Assembly (NCBI GenBank): GCA_002339805.1
Contig: DDKW01000016.1
Location: forward strand, 1 to 7,470
Reading direction: 5' to 3'
DNA from: Dehalococcoidia bacterium UBA2588
Lineage (GTDB): Bacteria > Chloroflexota > Dehalococcoidia > Lucifugimonadales > UBA3495
DNA: 7,470 nucleotides
The translations under genes were made by a program, and so were the position numbers. Each line of letters opens with the position of its first letter. Within the stretch, counting starts at the first letter, position 1. Shown here piece after piece: positions 1 to 5,520 of the stretch. Under the pieces are notes generated by a model. The model searched no databases, was not told where the DNA came from, and saw only the letters and a program-made list of their open reading frames with translations.

Positions 1-69
1 AATCCAACTTAGAATCACCACTATGGGCGCAATAATTAACGTAAGTCCAGTGACATTTCGTGTGTTCAT
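1..69 (-). CDS. N-terminus of a small membrane protein, cut by the window edge
   Basis: Only the first 23 codons are present, read leftward from ATG at 69. They give MNTRNVTGLTLIIAPIVVIL followed by SWI. After a short polar start the residues are almost all hydrophobic, as expected for a first transmembrane helix or an uncleaved signal anchor; there is no lipobox. The start is well supported: a strong Shine-Dalgarno GGAGG lies 5 nt upstream (minus strand, 75-79), and a TATAAT box lies further upstream at 122-127. The rest of the gene lies outside the window, so no family can be assigned. Being a real gene is likely; its function is unknown. Confidence 0.6.
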   Translation of the reverse strand, partial: MNTRNVTGLTLIIAPIVVILSWI

Positions 70-74
70 AAACA

Positions 75-79
75 CCTCC
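75..79 (-). promoter_or_regulatory. Shine-Dalgarno GGAGG for the edge gene
   Basis: GGAGG on the minus strand lies 5 nt before the ATG at 69. It is the best ribosome binding site in the window and the main reason for calling the truncated gene at 1-69. A 5-bp inverted repeat (GTGTT at 62-66, AACAC at 71-75) would put this ATG in a small loop, but it is too weak to claim a regulatory role. Confidence 0.6.
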
Positions 80-121
80 ACGTAAAAATAAATATAAATA
101 ATACCTAAGGATTACGCAGGG

Positions 122-127
122 ATTATA
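122..127 (-). promoter_or_regulatory. -10 box (TATAAT) upstream of the edge gene
   Basis: A perfect TATAAT on the minus strand implies transcription starting near 115, with a leader of about 45 nt before the ATG at 69. No good -35 hexamer is visible at 17-18 bp; that stretch is occupied by the inverted repeat at 130-171. If the promoter is real, the repeat overlaps the -35 region and could be an operator. Confidence 0.35.
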
Positions 128-129
128 CT

Positions 130-171
130 AGTATTACGATAAAGAATCCTGATATTCAATATCGTAATACT
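130..171. repeat. Inverted repeat with 12-bp arms: hairpin terminator or operator
   Basis: Arms at 130-141 (AGTATTACGATA) and 160-171 (TATCGTAATACT) are perfectly complementary around an 18-nt centre. Inside the centre, GAAT (144-147) can pair with ATTC (154-157). On the minus strand the structure begins 17 nt after the stop codon of the 189-452 gene, so it may be that gene's 3' end. Neither strand has a U-tract after the stem, so it is not a textbook intrinsic terminator. The TATAAT box just beyond it makes an operator role an alternative. Confidence 0.55.
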
Positions 172-188
172 GTGAGTTTAGGCGCTTA

Positions 189-452
189 TCATTCTAAAAC
201 TACGACATTGGGAGCTGATTTGACGCCTGCAGATTTCATTCTTTCTGCTTGTGCATCAGAACCAGAGAATGCCTGGAATGCTTCTATAGAAGGTGCATCT
301 CCAATAATATATACTGTCTCCCCAGTTCCGACTTGCTTATACGCATTAGCGGTTATATTTGCTTCCGTACGAAAAGGCTCGAAACTGTCAAATTTTGATT
401 TAAAATTATCCCAATCTTCGACTTCAAAAGAAACTATCACTTTAACGCTCAT
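189..452 (-). CDS. Small dimeric alpha/beta-barrel (ABM-like) protein, 87 aa
   Basis: A complete 87-residue protein starting MSVKVIVSFEVEDWDNFKSK and ending VVLE. The pattern is a beta strand (KVIVSFEV), a helix with acidic and aromatic residues (DWDNFKSKFDSF), a strand around residues 36-52 (NAYKQVGTGETVYIIGDA), a second helix (SIEAFQAFSGSDAQAERMKSAGV) and a last strand (NVVVLE). This fits the ferredoxin-like fold of the dimeric alpha/beta-barrel superfamily, which includes antibiotic biosynthesis monooxygenase (ABM)-type and related small proteins. No catalytic residue can be named, so an enzymatic role is not established. There is no signal peptide, so it is probably cytoplasmic. The start is supported by GGAAG 6 nt upstream (459-463). 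It is divergent from the glycosyltransferase gene at 591, with 138 bp between them, and a hairpin follows its stop. Confidence 0.8.
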   Translation of the reverse strand: MSVKVIVSFEVEDWDNFKSKFDSFEPFRTEANITANAYKQVGTGETVYIIGDAPSIEAFQAFSGSDAQAERMKSAGVKSAPNVVVLE

Positions 453-579
453 TTATCACTTCCATTACATAAATATTTTACATGTTCATTGTAGTATTTT
501 TTTATCAGATTTGCAGATTGAATTTGAATATAGAAGCCAGCCCTTGTGTTAACATACCCTGAGAGACCATAGTGATTGC

Positions 580-584
580 AAGGA
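580..584 (+). promoter_or_regulatory. Shine-Dalgarno AAGGA that decides the glycosyltransferase start
   Basis: AAGGA lies 6 nt before ATG 591 and 3 nt before ATG 588. The longer reading from TTG 576 would place this motif inside the coding sequence and uses a rarer start codon. Spacing therefore favours ATG 591. The rest of the 453-590 gap holds no promoter I can support on either strand. Confidence 0.5.
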
Positions 585-590
585 CATATG

Positions 591-1970
591 ATGACTACTA
601 CTCTTATTACCAAAATATTTAGTAAGGCTAATTCAAAATCAGTTTTCATGCTCATTATGATAGGGATAGCCATCAAAATACTGTTCTTAGCTACCTACAT
701 AAACAGTGGATGGTTTGACGATAGTGGAAGTTATCTTTCTTTAGCAAACAGGCTTGTTAATGACAATTGGGAAGGGTATAAAGCCTTTCGGACCCCTGGA
801 TATCCCTTGATGATGCTAGCCCTTCAAAAAAACACCATTGCAATCATGATCATTCAGTCAGTGTTTGGAATATTGGTATCCCTAATGCTTTTTGATACAT
901 CCAACAAAATTCTCAAGAGTACAAAGATAGCTTTTGGGATTAGCTTAATCTATTTATTTAGCATCAACATATGGTTCATGGATGCAGCCGTATTAACTGA
1001 ATCATTGTGCACTTTACTCTTGATTACTGCATGCTGGCTTAGCTATAAATTACAGTTGGTACAATCCCCTTTGAAACTAGTCACATTATCACTAAGCATG
1101 GGGATCATACTAGGATATTTACTCCTAACCAGACCTAACATGATAATCCTTTTGGTTCCATTTTTAGTATGGGTTATATTTATTACAAGATGGCAATTAA
1201 AATACCGTACCCTTATCTGTGTTGTAAGCTGCTTTGTTGTTATAGCCCCGTCAATACTAGTTTACAGCGGTTGGTCCCAATTTAATAAAATGAAAACAGG
1301 GTCATTCCAATACACCTCACTTCTTGGATATAGTATTTCACAGAATACGGGTGGCTTTATGGAATTTGCTGAAGAAACTGATAAGGAATTGCGAGATATT
1401 TATCTCAAATATAGAGATAAACTTTACGACAGAGATATTAAACGTCCATCTGGATGGAATCACCAAGATGGAACAGTTTTCCGAGCATACGATGAGATGC
1501 TAGAAGTAACTGGTTTATCAACCGCAGAACTATCCTCAGAAATGCTGAAGCTAAATCTTCGTCTCATATTAAAACATCCTCATTTATATGCAGAAGGTGT
1601 ATTTATCGCATGGTTAAAGTTTGGCCACGGAGGATGGTTTGTTGACCTAGATCCGGTCAAACCTGGATTCTTAACCGAAGTTTACGTGGCTACTTGGTAT
1701 CTTCAACATATGTTTATAATCTCTATGTATATTATTTCCTTGTTAACTATGTTTTGGGCAGGGTACGGACTGTACAAGAAAAATAATATCTTAATAAACA
1801 GCTACATCTTCTTTCTTGGCAACATAGTTCTATTATCTTCCATTTTTCAAGCCCTTTTTCAAAACGGTGAGAATGCGAGATATGGTATACCTTTCCAAGT
1901 AATTGTACTTCTACTATCAAGTTACGGTATCATAAGGCATCGTATTCTCGGTAAACCCCAAAAAAAATAA
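591..1970 (+). CDS. GT-C fold membrane glycosyltransferase (GT39/ArnT/PMT-like)
   Basis: A 459-residue integral membrane protein. After a first helix (about residues 18-36) comes an extracytoplasmic loop with an acidic pair, WFDDSGSY (DD at 43-44), and FRTPGYPL (66-73). In GT-C enzymes such as ArnT and the protein O-mannosyltransferases, an acidic residue in this loop is catalytic. Further family-like marks are AVLTESL (133-139), LLLTRP in a mid-protein helix (177-182), and a C-terminal NGENARYGIPF (425-435) just before the last helix, matching the RYxxP signature. A larger soluble segment spans about residues 240-325. Such enzymes move a sugar from a polyprenyl-phosphate donor to lipid, glycan or protein on the outer face of the membrane; donor and acceptor here are unknown. 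ATG 591 is chosen because of AAGGA at 6 nt; ATG 588 and TTG 576 are in-frame alternatives. There are no neighbouring glycan genes, so it looks like an orphan enzyme. Confidence 0.75.
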   Translation: MTTTLITKIFSKANSKSVFMLIMIGIAIKILFLATYINSGWFDDSGSYLSLANRLVNDNWEGYKAFRTPGYPLMMLALQKNTIAIMIIQSVFGILVSLMLFDTSNKILKSTKIAFGISLIYLFSINIWFMDAAVLTESLCTLLLITACWLSYKLQLVQSPLKLVTLSLSMGIILGYLLLTRPNMIILLVPFLVWVIFITRWQLKYRTLICVVSCFVVIAPSILVYSGWSQFNKMKTGSFQYTSLLGYSISQNTGGFMEFAEETDKELRDIYLKYRDKLYDRDIKRPSGWNHQDGTVFRAYDEMLEVTGLSTAELSSEMLKLNLRLILKHPHLYAEGVFIAWLKFGHGGWFVDLDPVKPGFLTEVYVATWYLQHMFIISMYIISLLTMFWAGYGLYKKNNILINSYIFFLGNIVLLSSIFQALFQNGENARYGIPFQVIVLLLSSYGIIRHRILGKPQKK

Positions 1971-1998
1971 AATAAACATACTGAATCAAACAAAACTC

Positions 1999-2007
1999 TG
2001 ATAGAAT
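1999..2007 (+). promoter_or_regulatory. Extended -10 (TGATAGAAT) upstream of the MFS gene
   Basis: TG-n-TAGAAT matches the extended -10 form, with one mismatch to TATAAT. It would start transcription near 2014, giving a leader of about 37 nt. No convincing -35 is present. It lies in the 80-bp gap after the glycosyltransferase stop, where no terminator is visible, so readthrough from the upstream gene is also possible. Confidence 0.3.
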
Positions 2008-2050
2008 GCACTAACTGGAACACCAAATCATCAAGTGGTTATTATTTTGC

Positions 2051-3403
2051 ATGGAATCATCAAACAATACTTTACAACCTAAGAATCCCTTGGGATTCAA
2101 AATCGGAATACATTACGCTTGGATAATCATATTTATTGCTGCCTTTATACACATGACTGGTGGGTCAATCAGACAAGCTTTCGGGGTATTAATCGTCCCT
2201 TTGCAAACAGAGATGGGATGGTCTTTTACAGCAATAACTTTGGGATATTCAATAGCAAGTCTAACTGGAGCATTTTTGGCTCCGTTTACAGGAATGGCTA
2301 CTGATAGATTCGGGGCTCGACCTGTAATTATGATCGGCGCTGTATTCTTCCTTCTAGGAGCAATTATCACCGGTCTTGTGACAGAAGTATGGCATATATG
2401 GATCTCTTATGGACTATGTTTAGGTGTTGCCCAAGCATGTTTTAATGTGCCGATACTAACTGCTGCAAGTCTGTGGTTCCAAAAGCGATTAGGATTCGGT
2501 ATAGGTCTCCTGCAAGCATCGCATGGACTAGGGCCTGCAATAATGGCAATTGTAATGGGCGGACTATTAACAGTAGTAGCTTGGACGACTGCCTTTTGGG
2601 GAATTGCATTAGTTGGGGGCGGAATACTATTTGTCTTATTATTCCTTTTTAGGAGTAGACCTGCAGATATTAATGTACGACCGTACGGCGCACCAGAAGA
2701 CCAACCTATAGAGAAAAAGTTGGATCCTACTATTACAGCACTAAGGTCAAAAACGTATCGTAAGCGCATGCAAAGTACTAGCGCTTTTTGGAAGTTAGTT
2801 GCAGTGCACCATTTTGGGTGTGTTGGACACGCCATAGTAATTATATACATTACTCCAATCGCAATATCTGCTGGATTGGATTTAGTAACAGCCGCTGGAG
2901 TATTGAGTACATTAGCAGGAGTAAGCGTATTAACCAGATTTATCACACCTGTCATGGCGGACTTTGTAGGATCTAAATGGTGTATGGCCATCATGTTCAT
3001 ACTGCAAGGATTACCAGTACTTTTACTATTTTTTACTCATGAAGTATGGCACTTCTACGTTTGGGCCGTCATATTCGGAATAGGATATGGAGGGGAAGGG
3101 TCGGCATTTCCTATAATCAATCGACAATATTTCGGCAGAGGCCCTATGGGGAGATCATTCGGCTGGCAGCAATTCGGAGCAGGGTCAGGAATGGCTTTCG
3201 GAGGTTGGATTGGAGGTGTCTTGTTTGACATGTCCGGATCTTGGGCTCCAGTTATAATATTATCAACAGTAGCTAGCATAACCGGCGCTCTGATCTTAAT
3301 GAGTATGGCTCCAACTAACAAAACGTTAATTGGAGACTGGGAAGAATCATTGCCTCCAGAAGCTAGAACACCAACAACTCCTCTACTAGCACCAGCTGAT
3401 TAG
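2051..3403 (+). CDS. MFS transporter, oxalate/formate-antiporter (OFA)/monocarboxylate-like
   Basis: A 450-residue carrier with about 12 transmembrane helices in two halves, split by a polar loop at residues 200-245. The MFS motif A is clear between helices 2 and 3: GMATDRFGARPV (81-92). The start GIHYAWIIIFIAAFIHMTGG, then RQAFGVLIVPLQTEMGWS (41-58), is typical of the OFA/monocarboxylate-porter branch, whose members move small organic acids such as oxalate, formate or other carboxylates. The second half has a GxGYGGEGSAFP stretch (343-354) and ends in a short Pro/Thr-rich cytoplasmic tail. The substrate cannot be read from sequence. The ATG has only a weak SD-like AAGTGG 12 nt upstream, but no alternative start preserves helix 1. 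It stands between the glycosyltransferase (80 bp upstream) and a convergent lipoprotein gene (18 bp downstream), with no catabolic genes nearby to suggest a pathway. Confidence 0.85.
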   Translation: MESSNNTLQPKNPLGFKIGIHYAWIIIFIAAFIHMTGGSIRQAFGVLIVPLQTEMGWSFTAITLGYSIASLTGAFLAPFTGMATDRFGARPVIMIGAVFFLLGAIITGLVTEVWHIWISYGLCLGVAQACFNVPILTAASLWFQKRLGFGIGLLQASHGLGPAIMAIVMGGLLTVVAWTTAFWGIALVGGGILFVLLFLFRSRPADINVRPYGAPEDQPIEKKLDPTITALRSKTYRKRMQSTSAFWKLVAVHHFGCVGHAIVIIYITPIAISAGLDLVTAAGVLSTLAGVSVLTRFITPVMADFVGSKWCMAIMFILQGLPVLLLFFTHEVWHFYVWAVIFGIGYGGEGSAFPIINRQYFGRGPMGRSFGWQQFGAGSGMAFGGWIGGVLFDMSGSWAPVIILSTVASITGALILMSMAPTNKTLIGDWEESLPPEARTPTTPLLAPAD

Positions 3404-3421
3404 AGAACACGAATCACCTAT

Positions 3422-5077
3422 CTACTTCTTTAGTTTATATGGATTAGGACTAGGAGGACATCCGGGAGGACAAACATTTTTAATGTCTCTAGTTGTTCCT
3501 GGAACTGTGTAACTGGCTTCCGCATCGGCAAATGCCAAGCTCCAACCCCAGCTTTTAGGGTCGTTAATCGATATGTCGAATTTATCAATATTTCCTGTAA
3601 ATTTATCCTTATGATCTAATCTAAAATTCTGTCCATCACGTAATTCGAAGACTTGACTATCTCTACTTGTACCATTGTCATCCATTGTAAAAGTGATAGT
3701 CATTGGTCCACCTATCCCAGCAAATAATAACTGCCAATCTCCAGTGATTTCTACATCTTCTAGCACCGTGTCGCCCCAACCAAATTCACTGTATAGAATC
3801 CTATCGGAATCAAATCCTAGTTCACGTGGTTTTACCATAGCTCGATGATCAAGAGTCAAATCTTTTATTCCATCGTGAATCAACACACCTGCATCATTAT
3901 CAGAAAATGGATTCTCAGCACCGCTAATCATCCAACCCATACCATCAGGTAAACCTCTGCCTCTGTTCCAATCATTCCCAAAACTTTTACTCTCCCATCC
4001 TTCAGAAGGATTCCTGTAAATATTCCCGAATTGTTGTACAACATTCTCAGAAAAAATAGCTGGGCTGAATACCGTCGATGGTTGTTTCATCAACGAAAAA
4101 GCTATGTGGGAAGATGCTTCTTTGTTTCCCACCATTTCTTCCAAAGTGGGAACATACATATACCCTAATATGTCTCCTTTTTTAACAAATTGGCCGTTTT
4201 CAACCTTAATGAATTGCCTATAAAAATCTTTAGGTTTACCAACCAATTCTGGAATCATGTATGGTTCCATTTGATATAGAAATTCCACATTATTCCCATT
4301 ATGTGTTGCAATGCGAAGAGTAAATACGTAAGCAACATGCCACCATGGAGGATTTGAGTTTGAATGGTCAACAATGTTATAAAAACTTAAACTTGGCATA
4401 TTTATAAACCCGTCAGCTACAGCATAAATCGGCGGGTAATCCTCAGGGTTAGTAGCATTTATCCATCGGCTATCGGAATTCGAAAAATAGACTTGAGCAT
4501 CATTATGAGGCCTAGGAGAATTCGCTCCGACCAAGGGATGACCAGCTACTATATCTTCAAAATCCACCAGAAATCTGTCACTTTTATTGGTCGCAAAAAA
4601 TTGCAATTCCGGAACACTATAACCGGAACTATGTTCTTGCAATAACTCAAAAGTGTCTTTAGTATCAGATTTAGGAACCATGTCTCTCAGTTCTCCAATA
4701 CCCATAACATCCTGAATACCAGACATTGCTAAAAACAACTTACTTGGATCTTCATTAACTTTCTTAAAATCAAAAGAAGTCCCCATGTTTTTGTTGAGTT
4801 GATTTAGAAAATATTGCTTTTCTGAATCTCCCATTTGTCCCCATCTAATCGCGAAATCATCAGATGTATTCGTATCATCACCAACATTTAGTCCACCATA
4901 GCTCCGATCGATATTAGACGACTTGTCAGTATCAATATAAACGGGTTTATCTTTCATAACCGTTTCAACTGAAGTTTGTGACATGTTATTGGAAACACTC
5001 TCACTCACTCCAGAAGGATCTTTTGAATTACAGGCCACTACCAAAAAAACAACAACAAATATCACACTTTTTCTCAT
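3422..5077 (-). CDS. Large lipoprotein with degenerate M23/LytM-like domain
   Basis: A 551-residue protein with a lipoprotein signal: MRK, a hydrophobic run, and lipobox VVAC with Cys16 as the likely lipidated residue. A Ser/Asn/Thr-rich linker (about 17-70) precedes a helical region (75-175). The centre resembles M23 peptidases: PHNDAQVYF (190-198), PPIYAVADGFI (215-225), the sandwich-type hairpin FVKKGDILGYMY (297-308) and SHIAFSL (323-329). In active M23 enzymes the last motif is HxH; here it is H-I-A, so the usual zinc-binding second histidine is absent. The HxxxD motif is also not intact. A non-catalytic or substrate-binding role is therefore more likely than peptidoglycan hydrolysis. 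Residues 440-530 look beta-rich, and the tail carries CPPGCPPSPNPY with Cys536 and Cys540. No SD precedes the ATG, but a TATAAT lies 7 nt upstream, suggesting a leaderless mRNA. The lipoprotein call is strong; the M23 relationship is moderate. Confidence 0.65.
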   Translation of the reverse strand: MRKSVIFVVVFLVVACNSKDPSGVSESVSNNMSQTSVETVMKDKPVYIDTDKSSNIDRSYGGLNVGDDTNTSDDFAIRWGQMGDSEKQYFLNQLNKNMGTSFDFKKVNEDPSKLFLAMSGIQDVMGIGELRDMVPKSDTKDTFELLQEHSSGYSVPELQFFATNKSDRFLVDFEDIVAGHPLVGANSPRPHNDAQVYFSNSDSRWINATNPEDYPPIYAVADGFINMPSLSFYNIVDHSNSNPPWWHVAYVFTLRIATHNGNNVEFLYQMEPYMIPELVGKPKDFYRQFIKVENGQFVKKGDILGYMYVPTLEEMVGNKEASSHIAFSLMKQPSTVFSPAIFSENVVQQFGNIYRNPSEGWESKSFGNDWNRGRGLPDGMGWMISGAENPFSDNDAGVLIHDGIKDLTLDHRAMVKPRELGFDSDRILYSEFGWGDTVLEDVEITGDWQLLFAGIGGPMTITFTMDDNGTSRDSQVFELRDGQNFRLDHKDKFTGNIDKFDISINDPKSWGWSLAFADAEASYTVPGTTRDIKNVCPPGCPPSPNPYKLKK

Positions 5078-5084
5078 GCGGAGT

Positions 5085-5090
5085 ATTATA
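5085..5090 (-). promoter_or_regulatory. -10 box (TATAAT) for the large lipoprotein gene
   Basis: A perfect TATAAT on the minus strand ends 7 nt before the ATG at 5077, so transcription would begin at or one base before the start codon. No Shine-Dalgarno sits in this gap. A -35 is not recognisable. The arrangement fits a leaderless transcript. Confidence 0.4.
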
Positions 5091-5110
5091 CCTTCAATTT
5101 AAGAATTCTA

Positions 5111-5116
5111 TATAAT
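5111..5116 (+). promoter_or_regulatory. -10 box (TATAAT) for the second small barrel gene
   Basis: A perfect TATAAT on the plus strand predicts a start near 5123 and a leader of about 40 nt before ATG 5163. With the minus-strand TATAAT at 5085-5090 it forms a compact divergent promoter pair within the 85-bp gap. No good -35 is seen at normal spacing, and AT-rich DNA makes chance TATAAT matches common. Confidence 0.35.
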
Positions 5117-5162
5117 TATTTTAGGCATTTAAGCTCAAAATATTGGAGAAACGTGAAGCAAG

Positions 5163-5450
5163 ATGGCAGGAATATCACAAACAGTTGTTAAATTACAACC
5201 CGGAAAAATGGAAGAAGTAACCAAATACGTAGATGAACAAGCACATTTAGTTAATGAGACTGAAGGAATGATAGGTTTTGCAGTAGCGGTAACTGGAGAA
5301 GATGAGCTAACCGTAACAGGAATTTATGAGCGAACTCAAAACGCCCATGATGCCGCTGAAACTGTAGCGAAAGTTTTTTCTGGAATGGCCTCTGCAATGG
5401 CAGCACCACCAGAAAGACAAGTATATTCCGGAGTGTGGTTCGGTAGTTAA
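5163..5450 (+). CDS. Second small dimeric alpha/beta-barrel (ABM-like) protein, 95 aa
   Basis: A complete 95-residue soluble protein starting MAGISQTVVKLQPGKMEEVT. The likely order is a strand (ISQTVVKLQ), a helix (GKMEEVTKYVDEQAHLVNET), strands (GMIGFAVAVTG, ELTVTGIYE), a helix (NAHDAAETVAKVFSGMASAM) and a final strand (RQVYSGVWFGS). This is the layout of ABM-type dimeric alpha/beta barrels. 'EGMIGFAVAVTGEDELTVTGIYE' resembles the common 'pGf.g..v....d.......wes' pattern of that superfamily, but no active-site residue can be identified. It has little obvious identity to the other small barrel protein (189-452). The ATG is preceded by GGAGA at 5145-5149, a long 13-nt spacing, so initiation is not ideal, but no better in-frame start exists. 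It is divergent from the large lipoprotein and convergent with the metallopeptidase gene. Confidence 0.75.
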   Translation: MAGISQTVVKLQPGKMEEVTKYVDEQAHLVNETEGMIGFAVAVTGEDELTVTGIYERTQNAHDAAETVAKVFSGMASAMAAPPERQVYSGVWFGS

Positions 5451-5460
5451 ACGATAGATG

Positions 5461-5505
5461 AGATTAGGGATAAGGTCAGTGAATTGCTTAGATTATTCCT
5501 AATCT
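5461..5505. terminator. Hairpin between convergent genes, possible bidirectional terminator
   Basis: Positions 5461-5473 pair with 5493-5505 in a 13-bp stem containing one G-U, around a 19-nt loop. The outer 8 bp (AGATTAGG / CCTAATCT) are perfect. It begins 10 nt after the stop of the 5163-5450 gene and ends 15 nt from the stop of the 5521-6729 gene, where a shared terminator is expected. Neither side has a clear U-tract, so termination efficiency is uncertain; it may instead protect 3' ends. Confidence 0.45.
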
Positions 5506-5520
5506 ACGTGATCTCGCAAG

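Noticed and set aside
62..75. Five-bp inverted repeat placing the ATG at 69 in a loop
   Set aside because: Too short to distinguish from chance, and it leaves most of the SD unpaired.
172..552. Plus-strand open frame of 126 codons
   Set aside because: It is antisense to the 189-452 barrel gene, has no SD or family resemblance, and its translation is low-complexity in the extension; it is a shadow frame.
449..676. Minus-strand open frame of 75 codons whose stop overlaps the start of the 189-452 gene
   Set aside because: The ATGA-type overlap looks operon-like, but the frame runs antisense into the well-supported glycosyltransferase start and its SD, and the peptide has no recognisable features.
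2407..3000. Minus-strand open frame of 197 codons inside the MFS gene
   Set aside because: Its composition is that of the antisense of a hydrophobic carrier; the plus-strand MFS protein with motif A explains the region fully.
3404..3421. Possible terminator between the convergent MFS and lipoprotein genes
   Set aside because: The gap is only 18 bp and contains no inverted repeat or T-run.
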